Source of the DNA: Plecoglossus altivelis
Taxonomy: Eukaryota; Chordata; Actinopteri; Osmeriformes; Plecoglossidae
Assembly: GCA_036571765.1 (NCBI GenBank)
Contig: BROE01000010.1
Location: 13,035,057 to 13,099,056, forward strand
Length of the DNA: 64,000 bases
Direction: 5' to 3'
Within the stretch, counting starts at the first letter, position 1, and each line of letters opens with the position of its first letter. Below are positions 14,112 through 25,874 of the stretch, one piece after another. The translations under genes and the position numbers were made by a program. Below the pieces are notes generated by a model. The model had not been told where the DNA came from. It did not search any database and worked only from the letters and a program-made list of their open reading frames with translations.

Positions 14112-14269
14112 CTCTGCTTGCTCTCCTTTAACACCTGCAAGTGACAGGGTCAGTCCAGATACAATCAGAGTCTCTACTTGAATGTAATTAAGAACATAAA
14201 AAATATATAGCCAACCACCTTCTAGAAAACTGTGGGTCTTAAGTGTCAGATTAAAAATAGACAACATAG

Positions 14270-15227
14270 CTGATTAGCTGATCGATTACTTTACAGTGAA
14301 TTATTGTCAGATAAAAGGGTGTTTTATTCCTATTCGTAAGCCCATGGCCTGCAATACAACTAGCCAGTTTCTGTACATAAGCTTGCCAGCTAACAGTACA
14401 CCTGTCCATAGCTCTAGAAATAGTACCAGTTACATAGGATTTTAAAGCTAGAAATAACGTCAAGCGCGTAGCGAGGCATGGAGTTAACTTGAACAAAGTT
14501 CAAACAGAAGAATTTGGCTTAATATTAGGTATAACTTACTATTCCCCTTTCTAGCAATCCATTTTGAATCTGCTCAACAGCACGTTTAACTTTCTTTTTT
14601 GCTTTATTTGAATAGAACAGAATTTCGCATAGGAAGCTAAAGTAACCGTGGTAACGTCGTCACGATTGTTACATGTTTTACCTAGTTTCAAGGGAATATT
14701 TTTTGGGAGCAAAATGCCATTTTCAGTCAATTCTCTTTTCAAATGTTGTTTGTAAACCGGTTTCACCCAAACGTCAGCAACAGTAGGCCTATGTAGGCTA
14801 CTTTATTTATCGGAGCCCGATCCTGGAAGGAGATCCGAATAATATAAATGTTAGCCAGCTATCACAAATTTCCCGACAAATTCAACAGCGCTAGCTACTG
14901 CTCAGTCAACGCGGACCGAATAAATAGAAAACACTGTGCCAAGAGTCCACATTCAACATTACGAAATGGGCCAGGATGAAGACGCTAGCCTATGGCCTTT
15001 AACACCTAGGTTAGTTAACCTATGCTTGTTCAAAACTGTGCCGGGTCGGAAAGGAGGTTTCATGACGTTCTCTAGCCTAGCCTGTAATCTTCAGATCAGA
15101 ATTGGCCTCGTACTGATATATTTCTAAAGCATAAGCTATAGTTTACTGACTTAAGGATCAACAGAAACATGACCCAACATTACGATCGAAATATTGGCAG
15201 TACATTAACAAATGCTCCTCTCTCTAG
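14270..15227. other. intergenic, 5' side of the membrane-protein gene
   Basis: AT-rich sequence holding the likely non-coding first exon and promoter of the minus-strand gene at 13626-14111. From about 14805 (TATCGGAGCC) it aligns with 33893 onward in block B. No other gene is visible. Confidence 0.4.
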
Positions 15228-15951
15228 TGTTGGGAGTTGATGATTTTACTCCGTTACGTGTTCACGCATCGAGAGTGGTAAAATGGATTACCAGGATTCA
15301 GTTGTTGGAGTATGTGATTTTACTCCGTTACGTGTTCACGCATTGAGAGTGGTAAAATGGATCACCAGGATTCAATATAGTTAAGTTCAATGAAGTTTAT
15401 TCCCTAACAGTACAATTCTAATGCAGATATCTGGGTCGCTCCAAGGTTCCTAACGGCACACAACTACGTGCGTCTTATGCTCGGCACAGCAAAGAACGAC
15501 ACCTTTCCTTGGGAGACCCACAGTCATATATAGATAACATCATGCACTAATTGGGACAGGAGCTCCTCTGCCTTTGGTGGTTTCTGCTCCTGGTACGAGG
15601 GCCGTCTTATCACCTTATGTGGTGGATAGGACCCTCTTTGTTGCCCCTCTCTCCCAGGTGCTGTCCCATCTGACTCCGCACACAAAAAAGACAGTTTTCC
15701 CTACTCCCCACACCCCGAGATAAGACAGTGGAACACATCACACCGTTGACTATGTGTGGACTGTCGACTCCCCCTTGATTCCCACAGTGTGCCACACTTC
15801 TTGCCTGATGGAAAAGCACTGTCTGTCTGCCTTACAAATACATCTGCCTTACATAGGTCAGCACAAGCAAATCATTGTATCCTTTATTGCTAGCATAAGT
15901 AAATTATTATATCCTTCATTGCTAGCATAAATAAACAATTACATATATTCT
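15228..15951 (+). mobile_element. solo LTR-like element, copy 1
   Basis: Shares nearly its whole length with the element at 16651-17369, including CTCCGTTACGTGTTCACGCA, AGTTTATTCCCTAACAG and TGGGTCGCTCCAAGGTTCCT. It starts with TGTTGG and is flanked by TCTCTAG on both sides (15221-15227 and 15949-15955), consistent with a short target duplication; with the 4-bp duplication CTAG, the element ends at 15951. The first 75 bp are repeated in tandem (15228 and 15303). No internal coding region remains. The corresponding place in block B (about 34250-34295) lacks the element. Confidence 0.65.
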
Positions 15952-15955
15952 CTAG

Positions 15956-16650
15956 GAAGCCTGCCGATTAGACCCCAACAGTCATGATAACCATTTTCGC
16001 CGTCAGACCGTGTTCGGACATCTGGTGTTGTGTGACTTGCCCGCACCTGGGAGCTATCCCAGACATAATGGTGTTGAACCTGCGGCTGAGACCGCCGCGT
16101 CCAACAAATGATTAAACCCCGGAACAGCACTCCTCGTTTGGGTTTAACTGATCTGAAGGACAGACATGCATCGAAACTACGCTTTGTGGATGACCTGAAA
16201 TACTCGTCTCCCTCAATTATGGAAATGGGTAGGTCACTAAAAGGATGCTAGGTTGGAAATAGGCTCCCATTGTGGGGAGTCTAAATATCAGGTCCATGGC
16301 ATCGAACACGGCTCCCTCAGGCTTTTATTTAGAAACCTCCTCAGACATTAGAGGTACGTTGGACGGATAACCTACCAATTTAAACTGCATCGGCCAACTA
16401 AGCTGTTAAAACTTCGGATAATTACTGCCTTTCCAGCCGTAGACCACTCCAGGGTAAGCTACAGATGCTTGACAGACAGGACAACGGGGGACGGTAGTAG
16501 GCTAAATGGTCTGCGGGAAGCCCACAGCGACATGACTGCTATGAATCTTACATGGGATGGGGAGTGAATTGCCACCATCATAACTAACCTGAATCAGACA
16601 GGGTTGATGAGCGACCCACTGTTGTTTAAAGAGGAGAAATGAATGCATAG
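15956..16650. other. non-coding segment shared with block B
   Basis: Aligns with about 34285-34950 of block B, including CCGTCAGACCGTG and AGACCACTCCAGGGTA-like stretches. No credible ORF, RNA gene or splice-bounded exon was found. It was contiguous with 17374 onward before the LTR-like element at 16651 inserted. Confidence 0.5.
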
Positions 16651-17369
16651 TGTTGGAGTATGTGATTTTACTCCGTTACGTGTTCACGCATCGAGAGTGG
16701 TAAGATGGATCACCAGGATTCAGTATAGTTAAGTTCAATGAAGTTTATTCCCTAACAGTACAATTCTAATGCAGATATCTGGGTCGCTCCAAGGTTCCTA
16801 ACAGCACACAACTACTTGCGTCTTATGCTTGGCACAGCAAAGAACGACACCTTTCCTTGGGAGACCCACAGTAATATATAGATAACATCATGCACTAATT
16901 GGGACAGGAGCTCCTCTGCCTTTGGTGGTTTCCGCTCCTGGTACGAGGGCCGTCTTATCTCCTTATGCGGTGGATAGGACCCTCTTTGTTGCCTCTCTCT
17001 CCCAGGTGTTTGTTTTAACTCTGCACAGAAAGAAGATAGCATTCCCTACTCCCCACATCCCGAGATGAGACAGTGGCATACATCATACTGTTCATTATAT
17101 GTGGACTGTTGACCCCCTCTTGATTCCCACAGTGTGTTACCTTTCTTGCATGATGGGAAAGTACTGTCTGTTTGCCTTACAAATCTTATAGGTCAGCACA
17201 AGCAAATCATTGTATCCTTCATTGTTAACATAAGTAAAATCATATGGGTTAGCATGTGAACCATTATATTCTTCATTATGTAATATCATATATTTTAGCA
17301 TAAGTGAATCATTATATTCTTCATTAGTAAATCATATAGGTTAGCATAAGTGAATCATTATATCCTTCA
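16651..17369 (+). mobile_element. solo LTR-like element, copy 2 (719 bp)
   Basis: Begins TGTTGGAGTATG and ends CCTTCA. It is bounded by the 4-bp direct repeat ATAG (16647-16650 and 17370-17373). Block B has the uninterrupted site near 34950 (GAATGTATGGGCATGGCATG). The 3' third contains imperfect tandem repeats of about 50 bp built on AGCATAAGTGAATCATTATA. TG...CA ends, a 4-bp duplication and three related copies without internal sequence fit a solo LTR. The superfamily cannot be told without internal genes. Confidence 0.7.
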
Positions 17370-17373
17370 ATAG

Positions 17374-18904
17374 GCATGGCACCTTACAGAATCGATCGAC
17401 AACAGGTGAGAGGGCGAGGATAACAAGATCTGGACTTTCTTAAGTCCTTTCCTGCACGAAGCTATACTGTATACTGAGTGGATCATCAGCCATCTAGATA
17501 CTATCTATATCTATGAGACATATTGTGCTGGTTGTATTTTGCTTATTCACACGAAAAGCGAGGTCTATTTTAAAGGGCGAATTTCCTGTGGAAGAATTCA
17601 ATCTATACGCTTGATCCAATGCTGCTAATGAACAATCACTACCTCAGATGTACGAAATGTGTAATGACAATGCTGATCATATATTTCAAATGTTTTCAAT
17701 GCTTCAATTAGGAGTTAATGATAATCGTGAACTTCTAGTATGAGGAGGAATGCAAAAGGTCAGCATGATGACAGGGGAAGCAAATTTATTTAGTGCCAAG
17801 TGAGCGGTTACAATTGGCCCCACAGCTCTTGAGAGTAAAAATGCCAACACCAGGAGTTGCACTAGACCAGGAGTGGCTAACCAGTCCAGCATAAAGAGCT
17901 CCCCAAAAACGCACCATGGCAAACAGCCACACAACACATTCAGCCCGCACAGACAAACCAGCCTGGTTTGTAATCAAAACGTTTTTTCCTACTTTCAATA
18001 TATTTTTGCTCGTAAAGTAATTTACCGTTTGTAAAAATAAACAAAAAACTTCATATTTTTCGGTCATGATTTACTTCACACCACAGGACGTTACCCAGTA
18101 AAGTGAGAAGACTTTACTTTACTTTACAAATTTGTCCAACTTTTCAACGTTGAAAACAGGTCGATCTTTAACGTTTATTAAATGCCTATTGCCAATTCTC
18201 AAGTCCACATTAACATGCCAAATAACATTTTATATTAACATATGAATGAAACAAAACTTAAAGGGTTATCTTATAATAACTTTATTAAAACAGCACATTT
18301 TAAATAGTGCAAACAGTCAAGTAACCAACACAGATTTCACATTAGAGTCAGTGCAATAAACATAGGTCGGTCCAGTAACCAACACAGTTCACTTAACAAA
18401 ACACAACTCTAAGAAAATGTACACTGAATGTTCACACTTTGCGACCTCCCCCTCCAGCTCTCCCTGGAGCATTTTTAAGTGTCTCAGCCATGGCAGCCCT
18501 GATTCCACTTCTGTGGCTGCATGTTTAACTCCACTTCATTACTGCGGCTGCAAAATAAAATATATTAGATGGTGCATGAATAAACCACGTCTTAAACTCC
18601 TTAAACTAGTGACTTGCAAGCTTGAAAACACAAAATTGAACACTTAGCCGTACAGCTAAATTATATCCGTTAAGTTAGGCAATCTAACTGAGGTAAAGGA
18701 AGTTTATAGATAGCATAAATAAAGCTAAAATTAACCTGGGTATCTACCTCGATAAAACATAACTAAGTTACAAAATATTCACAAATAGTTAAACCTTAAT
18801 GACTTATTAATATCCGCATTTGTGTAATTTATTAGCTATCTGTTCGTCCGTGTGATGTGGCTGAGGACACGCGTGGTGGCCGAATGTCAAGCTAGCGACT
18901 GCTA
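17374..18904. other. mixed block A-specific and shared non-coding DNA
   Basis: About 17374-17575 aligns with 34955-35230 of block B. From about 17580 to 18904 there is no counterpart in B, so this part and the following inverted LTR fragment are probably inserted repeat material. Short ORFs here show no recognisable motif. I cannot assign the 17.6-18.9 kb portion to a repeat family. Confidence 0.35.
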
Positions 18905-19431
18905 CTGAAGGATATAAAATGTATTTATGCTAGCAATGAAGGATACAATGATTTGCTTGTGCTGACCTATAAGATTTGTAAGGCAGACAGACAGCGCTTC
19001 TCCATCATGCAAGAAATGTAACACACTGTGGGAATCAAGAGGGAGTCGACAGTCCACACATAGTCAACAGTATGATGTATTCCACTGTCTTATCTCGGGA
19101 TGTGGGGAGTAGGGAACACTGTCTTCTTTGTGTGCAGAGTCAGATAAAACAACACCTGGGAGAAAGAGGCAACAAAGAGGTTCCTCTCAACCACATGAGG
19201 AGATAAGACGGCCCTCGAACCATGGGCGGACACCACCGAAAGTGGAGGAGCTCCTGCCCTCATTAAATGCATAATGTTATCTATATTACTGCGGGTCTCC
19301 CAAGTAAAATTGTCGTTCTTCGCTGTGCCGAGCGTAAGACGCACGTAGCTGTGTGCTGTTAGGGACCTTGGAGCGACCCGGATATCTGTATTAGAATTGT
19401 ACTGTCAGGGAATAAACTTAATTGAACTTCT
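18905..19431 (-). mobile_element. truncated LTR-like element, copy 3, inverted
   Basis: Reverse complement of the elements at 15228 and 16651. Shared landmarks on the plus strand include GATACAATGATTTGCTTGTG, the region around TCTTATCTCGGGATGTGGGG, and GGGAATAAACTTAATTGAAC. About 85 bp of the element's 5' end are missing at 19431. Block B lacks it. The divergence (for example GAAAGTGGAGG) suggests it is older than, or from a different subfamily to, copies 1 and 2. Confidence 0.65.
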
Positions 19432-20361
19432 CTACCCAAATTTGAACCCTAACAATAACCCGGACCAGGGTTGTAAGGACAAATATGTGTGGCGTGGCGC
19501 GCGGACATTTCCTCATTGCTCACATCAGAACCAGAACGCTTTGGGGCGGTCATTTGAAAATCAACAATTGAATGTTAAGATACTGTCTCGGCCCAACAGT
19601 AGCAGGAAAGAATGGTCAGCCATGATCCTGCAAAACAGTAAGCTTGTCTGTGATATTATGTGCACCACCTCAGAGGTGACAACACAGATCAAAAAGTCGT
19701 GGGGCAACAATGGGCAGATATGGGGGGGGGGGGGGGCTTTCTTCAGTGATCTTAAAATAATGTTGCTAGCTGGCTAGCTAATAATTTAATGTAAGATAGC
19801 TTTCTAGTTATGTTGTAACTGCTCTACATGATCATTTCATTGTGATAGGGACACGTTGGGAATTTGACATGGTTACCATGGTTCCTTCCAATACAACTGA
19901 CGTTTTTGGTAACCATCTGCACTGACTCATTTTAATACAGTATGTAAGCGATTGCGTTCGCGGCAATGAGTTGTTGAGAGGGTTGATCGATGCTCTGCCT
20001 CTGGAACCGGGTTGACTGTAGTTAGAAGATCACTGTGACTGACAGGTGCATTCACTTGTTGCAGTCAGCGTTTAAAGTACAAGAAGTGCGTTATAGTCAA
20101 ATGAGTAAACTGGCTGTAATTTGAAATCTGTGTTCAATTGCAAGAATGCGTTTTACAAAACTTTCCGTTGCAAAAGGTTTCCCGTTTTTAGTTGTATATA
20201 CATGAAATGCGTTGTATACTACACTCTTCAAAAAGTATTGGGTCAAAAAGTATTGGGGCGTATTCACGCTCCCGCCGTCTCTCCCTCTGCGGAGTTGCTC
20301 TGATATTCAATCTGTCCTCACCTGTGTTCTCACATCTGACCAGACGTTGTCTTCGGGGTGA
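19432..20361. other. upstream region of marchf4 copy A
   Basis: Parts align with block B at about 35250-35520 (for example AACCCGGACCAG and TTTGAAAATCAACAATTGAA). Positions about 19690-20270 have no counterpart in B. A G run lies at 19722-19736. No gene is visible other than the presumed promoter side of marchf4. Confidence 0.4.
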
Positions 20362-20814
20362 TCGAGTGGTTCTGGGAACCAGGGCAAGCCCAAAGGACGC
20401 TTTTTAGGTTTGTTGAGTGACCTGAAGGTTTTCTTATTCAGACTGCCGTCCCCGCCACTGGCATCAAGCCCCATAAGCGGGCAAAACAACGCCAACAATG
20501 TGACCTACAATGCTACCAACGCAAACGACTCGACAGTCCAGCATGCACCGGCAGCGGGGTCTGCCAGGACAAATCAGCCGAATATGGTTGAAGGCTCGCC
20601 GGCCACGGGGCAGGCAGGACCTCTGGAATATGGCAGTTCATCGGAGGGTTCAGTTCAGCTGTCGGTAAGCAGCTGCACGGACAGCGGCTCAATGACTCCC
20701 ATGTGCCGGATCTGCTTTCAAGGGCCCGAGCAGGTGAGACAATATGACATAGAGTTCGTCGATTTGATTGTTTGGGGATGACTGAAAATTAAGGGTGGTC
20801 TAACAACTTTGTAG

Positions 20815-20817
<3 letters not shown>

Positions 20818-20865
<48 letters not shown>
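20818..20865. repeat. (TC)n microsatellite
   Basis: TC array of about 47 bp in intron 1 of marchf4 copy A. The block B counterpart near 36075 is only about 12 bp. Confidence 0.9.
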
Positions 20866-20872
<7 letters not shown>

Positions 20873-21894
20873 CCTCCATCTCTGCCTCTCTATCGCTCTC
20901 TCTACTCTCAAAATTGCACCCTTGCACTCATGCAGAAATACACACACGGCATACATATGTACACGCACACTCACACTTTCACGAATAACCAGATTAAAGA
21001 GGTAAGGATTTGATCTTGGAGGAGGTGTCTGCTCAAACAGATTACATGATCTTTGGGGAGGAGAGAAACGTAACCCCAGACAATATGACTACAGGGAACA
21101 CAAGAGATCCGACCCATTACATACACTCCAAAAAAACAGAAGCAGTGGCTCCAATTTGATGTGAGAAAGTTGAGGTGTGCTTGTTTCATCACACCAGACG
21201 GCAGAGGTCACCCATTTCGGGGACTATTGACAACAATCAACCTGGAGGCTTTCCCGTTCCGTCCTGTAGGGGGAACTATTGAGCCCATGCCGCTGTAGTG
21301 GGTCAGTGCGCTGTACCCATGAGCTCTGCCTCATGAAGTGGATCAGAGAGAGAGGGTCATGGAGCTGTGAGCTGTGCTACTACAAGTACCACGTCATCGC
21401 CATCAGCGCCAAGAACCCCTTTCAGGTGTGTGCATGTGAATGTCTGTGCGTGTGTGTGAGCGCCTTGGTTTTCGTGTGTGTGTGTGTGAGAGAGAGAATC
21501 TCTGTGAATGTGTGTGTTCATCTTTGTGTACATGTGTGTGAGATTGATCCTCTGTGCACTTGTGCGTGTGCGTATGCGCATCTTTGCAGGTGTGTGTGAG
21601 TCTCTGGTTGTGTGTGTATCCTGACCCTCTGTCCTCCGTGGGGTTCAGTGGCAGGCCATCGCTCTCACGGTGATAGAGAAGGTCCAAATTGCGGCAGCAG
21701 TGCTGGGGACCTTGTTCCTGGTGGCCAGCATTTCCTGGCTGGTGTGGTCCTCCATCAGCCCCTCAGCCCGATGGCAGCGCCAGGACCTGCTGTTCCAGAT
21801 CTGCTACGCCATGTATGGATTCATGGACCTAGTCTGCATCGGTGAGGAGAAGGGATTGAGCTGGGGTTGGGGATGTGACTGGGGCTAGAAAATG

Positions 21895-24310
21895 ATTTGG
21901 TACCAAAACCCAGTTTCAATGGGTTTCTACCAGGTTCCTACATAACTGGCAGAAATCAAACCGAATTAGGAGACACATTTTGGTTCCTTATTTTGGTTCC
22001 ACTTAATGTTTCAACTGAAATGATTTCCCTCTGTTACTCCGAAACGGACGTAAAAATATCACACTTTCTCCATAGTGTACCGTTACCTAGATACTGTAAA
22101 TGCAGGCTACTAAAATGCCATATTTTCCCTCAGGGCTCATCAAAGTTGGCATTAAAGCATATTAGCCATGTACTGCATGTCGCCAGTAAACATATTACGC
22201 TTTCTCTGCTAGTTTTCGAAAGTTAGCTACATTAGTGCATTTAAAATGCCTAGATGTCGAAAGTGTGGCTGAATTTCACAGCCAAGGATTCTGGCATCGC
22301 AAAATGCAACAAATGGTTTATACCGATTACATGCAAAGGGGGAAGTACATAAAATTTATTGAAATGTGGCAACACACTAGCCTTGCGTACACCTTACGTA
22401 CTTTCGCTCAATTTAATTTTCACTTTTGTAGTAGGTCTGAAGCCAAAACACCTACTTAGGTTTATCTATAGGCCAAATCAGCCAACAGAGGGAGTGGCAG
22501 AGAACGATCACGTTGATGTAGCGCTCTACCTTGAGTTGTAATTCTGTAATGGTGGCAGAAAAAGATACAAGCGAAGCCATTCGTTCCGTTGTGGCAACGC
22601 TACCGACTGTCCAGAACTCAAAGCAGGACCAAGAACAGTCTTTACAGAATTTTGTTGGTGGCCATGATGCTGTGGCCTCCTCCCCACGGGGTTCAGTAAA
22701 TGTTTGATTTTCCAGCTCGCTCCGTTAGTTGTGAAGGAGTTGGCTAAGGCAAACTCTAGCGATGCTAAGCAGATAGTTGTAATTGTCTCCTTGCCTTTTG
22801 CTGTATTTGAATTGTTATACATGATCGCTAACCTTCCTGTGTTTAGATTGGACCATGCGAAGGAAATTCTTATCATCATTAGTAATGTTTTTGGGGACAT
22901 AGATGTGGTTCTGCAATATGATTCAGGGGAATATTTAACTTATCCAGACCTCTATTGCAATAACTAGTTTGACAATGATAACAGTAAAGTTAGTGATTCT
23001 TGTGATGAACAGAACACTTTGAACCCTTTGAGTACTCCTGCAGAAACATGCTTAGTGTGTTAGTTGTACATATTGTTGTAAATGTGTTGTAATTTGTTCT
23101 TTTCTACAAAACTGTAGATGTCCTAAATAAGACATCACATACTTGAAAGACTCTATTTAAGGCATAATTCTTATAAATACACGATAAAATATGAAACAAC
23201 ATTAACATCAACATTCCAAGTAAGATAGTATGATAGAGCTTCAAAGCTGGAAAATTACAAACTTGTAAAGTAACTGATTACATTGCTACAGCCCTCTAGT
23301 CTTTTAGAATGCATCCATTGCCATAATTGCTTATAATTGAGCTTTGACAGAATATTTCTGTCAAAGCTGGGGTCTCTGTCTCGCTTGTCAGTGGAATGGT
23401 CCTGTCTCCATCATCTCCTTGTTCTTCCACATCTGAAAAATATATGTATTGTGCAGCGCCATGGTAGTCACTGCACAGCATGGGTGGCAGACCTGAAATG
23501 GCTGTCAAATCTTTCGTGTCAAATATAGATGTGCAATCTACAATTGTTCGTTTAATTCTTAAATTCGATGTCTTAAAACAGTCCTCTGCTCATTCCAACT
23601 TGTTGTTTACAGCCTAATTGGCTACACATGACCTATGTCATGACCAAACGTTAGCGATTGGTTATGGTAGATCCTTAGTGGCTCTGGGCAGATCCAATAG
23701 TTTCAAACTTCAGTACCCAACTTAAAGGAAGTATTGTTTGTCAAGGGATAGGTCCCAGACTCTCTGTACAAATGAAATGCACAAAGGTCTGGTAAGGACC
23801 AAGCTAGCGACACACGGGATAGAGCCTACAGTTCAACAGCTTGCAGACATCAGTCTCTGGTCCCCATGACAGCAGGACCAGTCCAGGCAATTTTGTGAAC
23901 ATTAATGATCAGGACTAGGGTTGGGAAGTAATTGGATTTCTGTAATTTTATTATACAATAATTGTAATCAAATGTAATCAGATTACAGTTACTTTAGAAA
24001 ATTATTACGTAATTCTACATTTGGCTGTTGGTTTTCTTTTGAAAAATGTATTTAAGCAATTAAAAAGTAATGTAAAGTAATCCAATTACATTGCTGAGTC
24101 TGGGTAATCCAATTGATAGATTACTCATTGCAATTGTGGATGGGTAACTAGTAACTGTAACTGATTACATTTAAAAAGTAATCTACCCAAACCTGATTCA
24201 GGACGATAATGATGACAGCAGCCTTTCTTCAAGTATCTAGGTTAATGTAATATCGATTGTTAAAGTGACTTAGGTTTAGTTACTGTACATTTAAGAACTT
24301 TAAACAATAC
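21895..24310. other. block A-specific insert in marchf4-A intron 3
   Basis: Block B passes directly from GAGCTGGGGTTGGG (about 38785) to TGGCTGGAGCAAGGTTGGTG (about 39030). Here the same flanks are 2.4 kb apart. The insert contains several short plus-strand ORFs, the longest at 22704-22967, a hydrophobic/acidic 87-residue frame ending in an SGEYLTYPDLY-like tail. It also includes the inverted-repeat element at 23917-24194. Composition suggests nested repeats; the main part is unclassified. Confidence 0.5.
23917..24194. mobile_element. non-autonomous DNA transposon (MITE-like)
   Basis: The ends are imperfect inverted repeats: AGGGTTGGGAAGTAATT at the left and AGTAATCTACCCAAACCT at the right. 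Between them the sequence consists of GTAATC/GATTAC motifs typical of fish hAT-like MITEs. No ORF is present. The exact ends and target duplication are unclear. Confidence 0.6.
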
Positions 24311-24819
24311 ATTTAAAAGACATGAATAGATCATTCCTGGCTGGAGCAAGGTTGGTGACAGGAGTAGAAACTGAGGATAAAGGCTGTAGAGAGGGTTGGT
24401 GGTGTAGCTAGGGCTGCAGAAAGGAGTGCAACTGAGGCTGAGGTTACTAAGTTTAAGTGGATTCTGGAGTCTGAGACAGTAAATAACTGGGCACTCTATG
24501 GAGCTATTAAACTCTCCAATAAACACACACCTACACACACAAAAGCATAAGTGGGCCTTTCTAGAAGGTCCAAGTGAACAAACTAATCAAGTCCTTTCCA
24601 TGAGTGCCTCAAATACTAACACACAAATCTCATCCTGCTTTTCGTAGCAGTAATTGATTGAGAAGGACAATGTGACTGCCACAGTGGGGAGGACACAATT
24701 AAAAGATAAAGGTGTGTGTGTGTATGTGTCTACAAGTCAATGTGAATCTGTATGTGTGTCTACAAGTCAATGAGAATTTTGGTGTACATGGTATGTCTGA
24801 CTAAATGTGTTGGCAAGAC

Positions 24820-24876
24820 TGTGTGTGTGTGTATGTGTGTGTGTATGTGTGTGTGTATGTGTGTGTGTATGTGTGT
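24820..24876. repeat. (TGTGTGTGTA)n repeat
   Basis: Decamer-like alternation of TG runs with TA, about five units, in intron 3 of marchf4 copy A. The block B counterpart near 39480 has a single short TG run. Confidence 0.85.
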
Positions 24877-25868
24877 AAATGCCAGAGTGAAGGTCCAGTA
24901 GCTTTTGCCTCTATTAAATCCAGTTATCATGTCTGGTGGCAGTAACATCTCTGAGCTACGATACATGGTTCTGTGTTACACACAAGGTACTGTGGATGTT
25001 GTGTGTTACATCAAGGACATAATAGACATTGTGGTACAAACACACTAAAGGACAACATACTGTCGGTAGTGTTAGATACACCTTAATGGTAGTGCGTTAG
25101 ATGCTCACCAGGACACACTAGGTATTGTGGGATGAACCAGGGCTGGAAAAATGCCATCAAGGATATAAGTTTTAATGAGCAGTTCAAATTATCAACCAAC
25201 AGAGAGGTCCTTCCCCATCAAGGCTTTGCCATCATTTAAACTGTCCTTTGTGTCTGTTTAACCCCTCTTCCACTTTTCCTCTTCCTAGCTCTGATCATCC
25301 ATGAGGGGCCTTCTGTTTTCCGCATCTTCAACCGCTGGCAGGCTGTTAACCAGCATTTGAAGATCCTAAACTATGATGAGACCAAAGACACGGAGGACCA
25401 CCAGAAATACAGTTCCACACCCAGGCCCCCGGCCCTGCCCAATCCCAGGAACACTGCCTCATCTGTGGCTGGCCTCGGAGACGATCTGGCATACCCCTCC
25501 ACCTCCTCCTTCATGGCCTCCGTTGCAGCCCATGCCCATGGCGCCACAGCAACCCCCTCCACGCCAACCACGCAGGACTCTTTGTATGAGCAGAACAACG
25601 GACAGACGTCATCATTAAGGGACCAGCATCATCACGTCATCATCATCAGCCCCTACAACCTCTCCCATCTGCTCAGACACTGCTTCAGGCAGCAGGCTCC
25701 CCGGTTCAACCGCATCCAACCGGTCTGAGACCCACATGAAATCTAGTGTCTGTTTACCAAGACAGGCATGGTGAAGAGTGACAGACTCTGCTGAAGATGG
25801 GACTAGGTCAGACACTGGGTGTGAGGCTAGATTCTGATTCCTGTGTTTGTAGCGACAGACGATGATAT

Positions 25869-25874
25869 AATAAA
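25869..25874 (+). terminator. polyadenylation signal AATAAA, marchf4 copy A
   Basis: AATAAA in the context GATATAATAAAATACGTTTT, 141 bp after the copy A stop codon. The same signal and flank are conserved at 40994 in copy B. Confidence 0.65.

Larger units (their letters stand above)
20362..25728 (+). pseudogene. marchf4: marchf4 copy A, decaying RING-CH ubiquitin ligase gene
   Basis: Exons: about 20362-20733, 21270-21425, 21649-21841 and 25289-25728, all GT-AG and in matching phase. The RING-CH set is complete: CRICFQGPEQ, then CRCSGSVRCTHELC, then CELCYYKYH. Two membrane segments follow (AAAVLGTLFLVASISWLVW and the ICYAMYGFMDLVCIALI region). Compared with copy B at 35546-40886, exon 1 has lost the start ATG through deletions near 20343-20400, and the frame meets TGA at 20359. 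The first in-frame ATG is 20584, after the membrane-entry segment would have been encoded. The acidic CSKEK stretch before the RING is altered. Exon 4 stops at RIQPV because about 70 bp were deleted, removing the VMRVTTV-type tail. Either a non-coding relic or a truncated protein from 20584. Confidence 0.8.
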
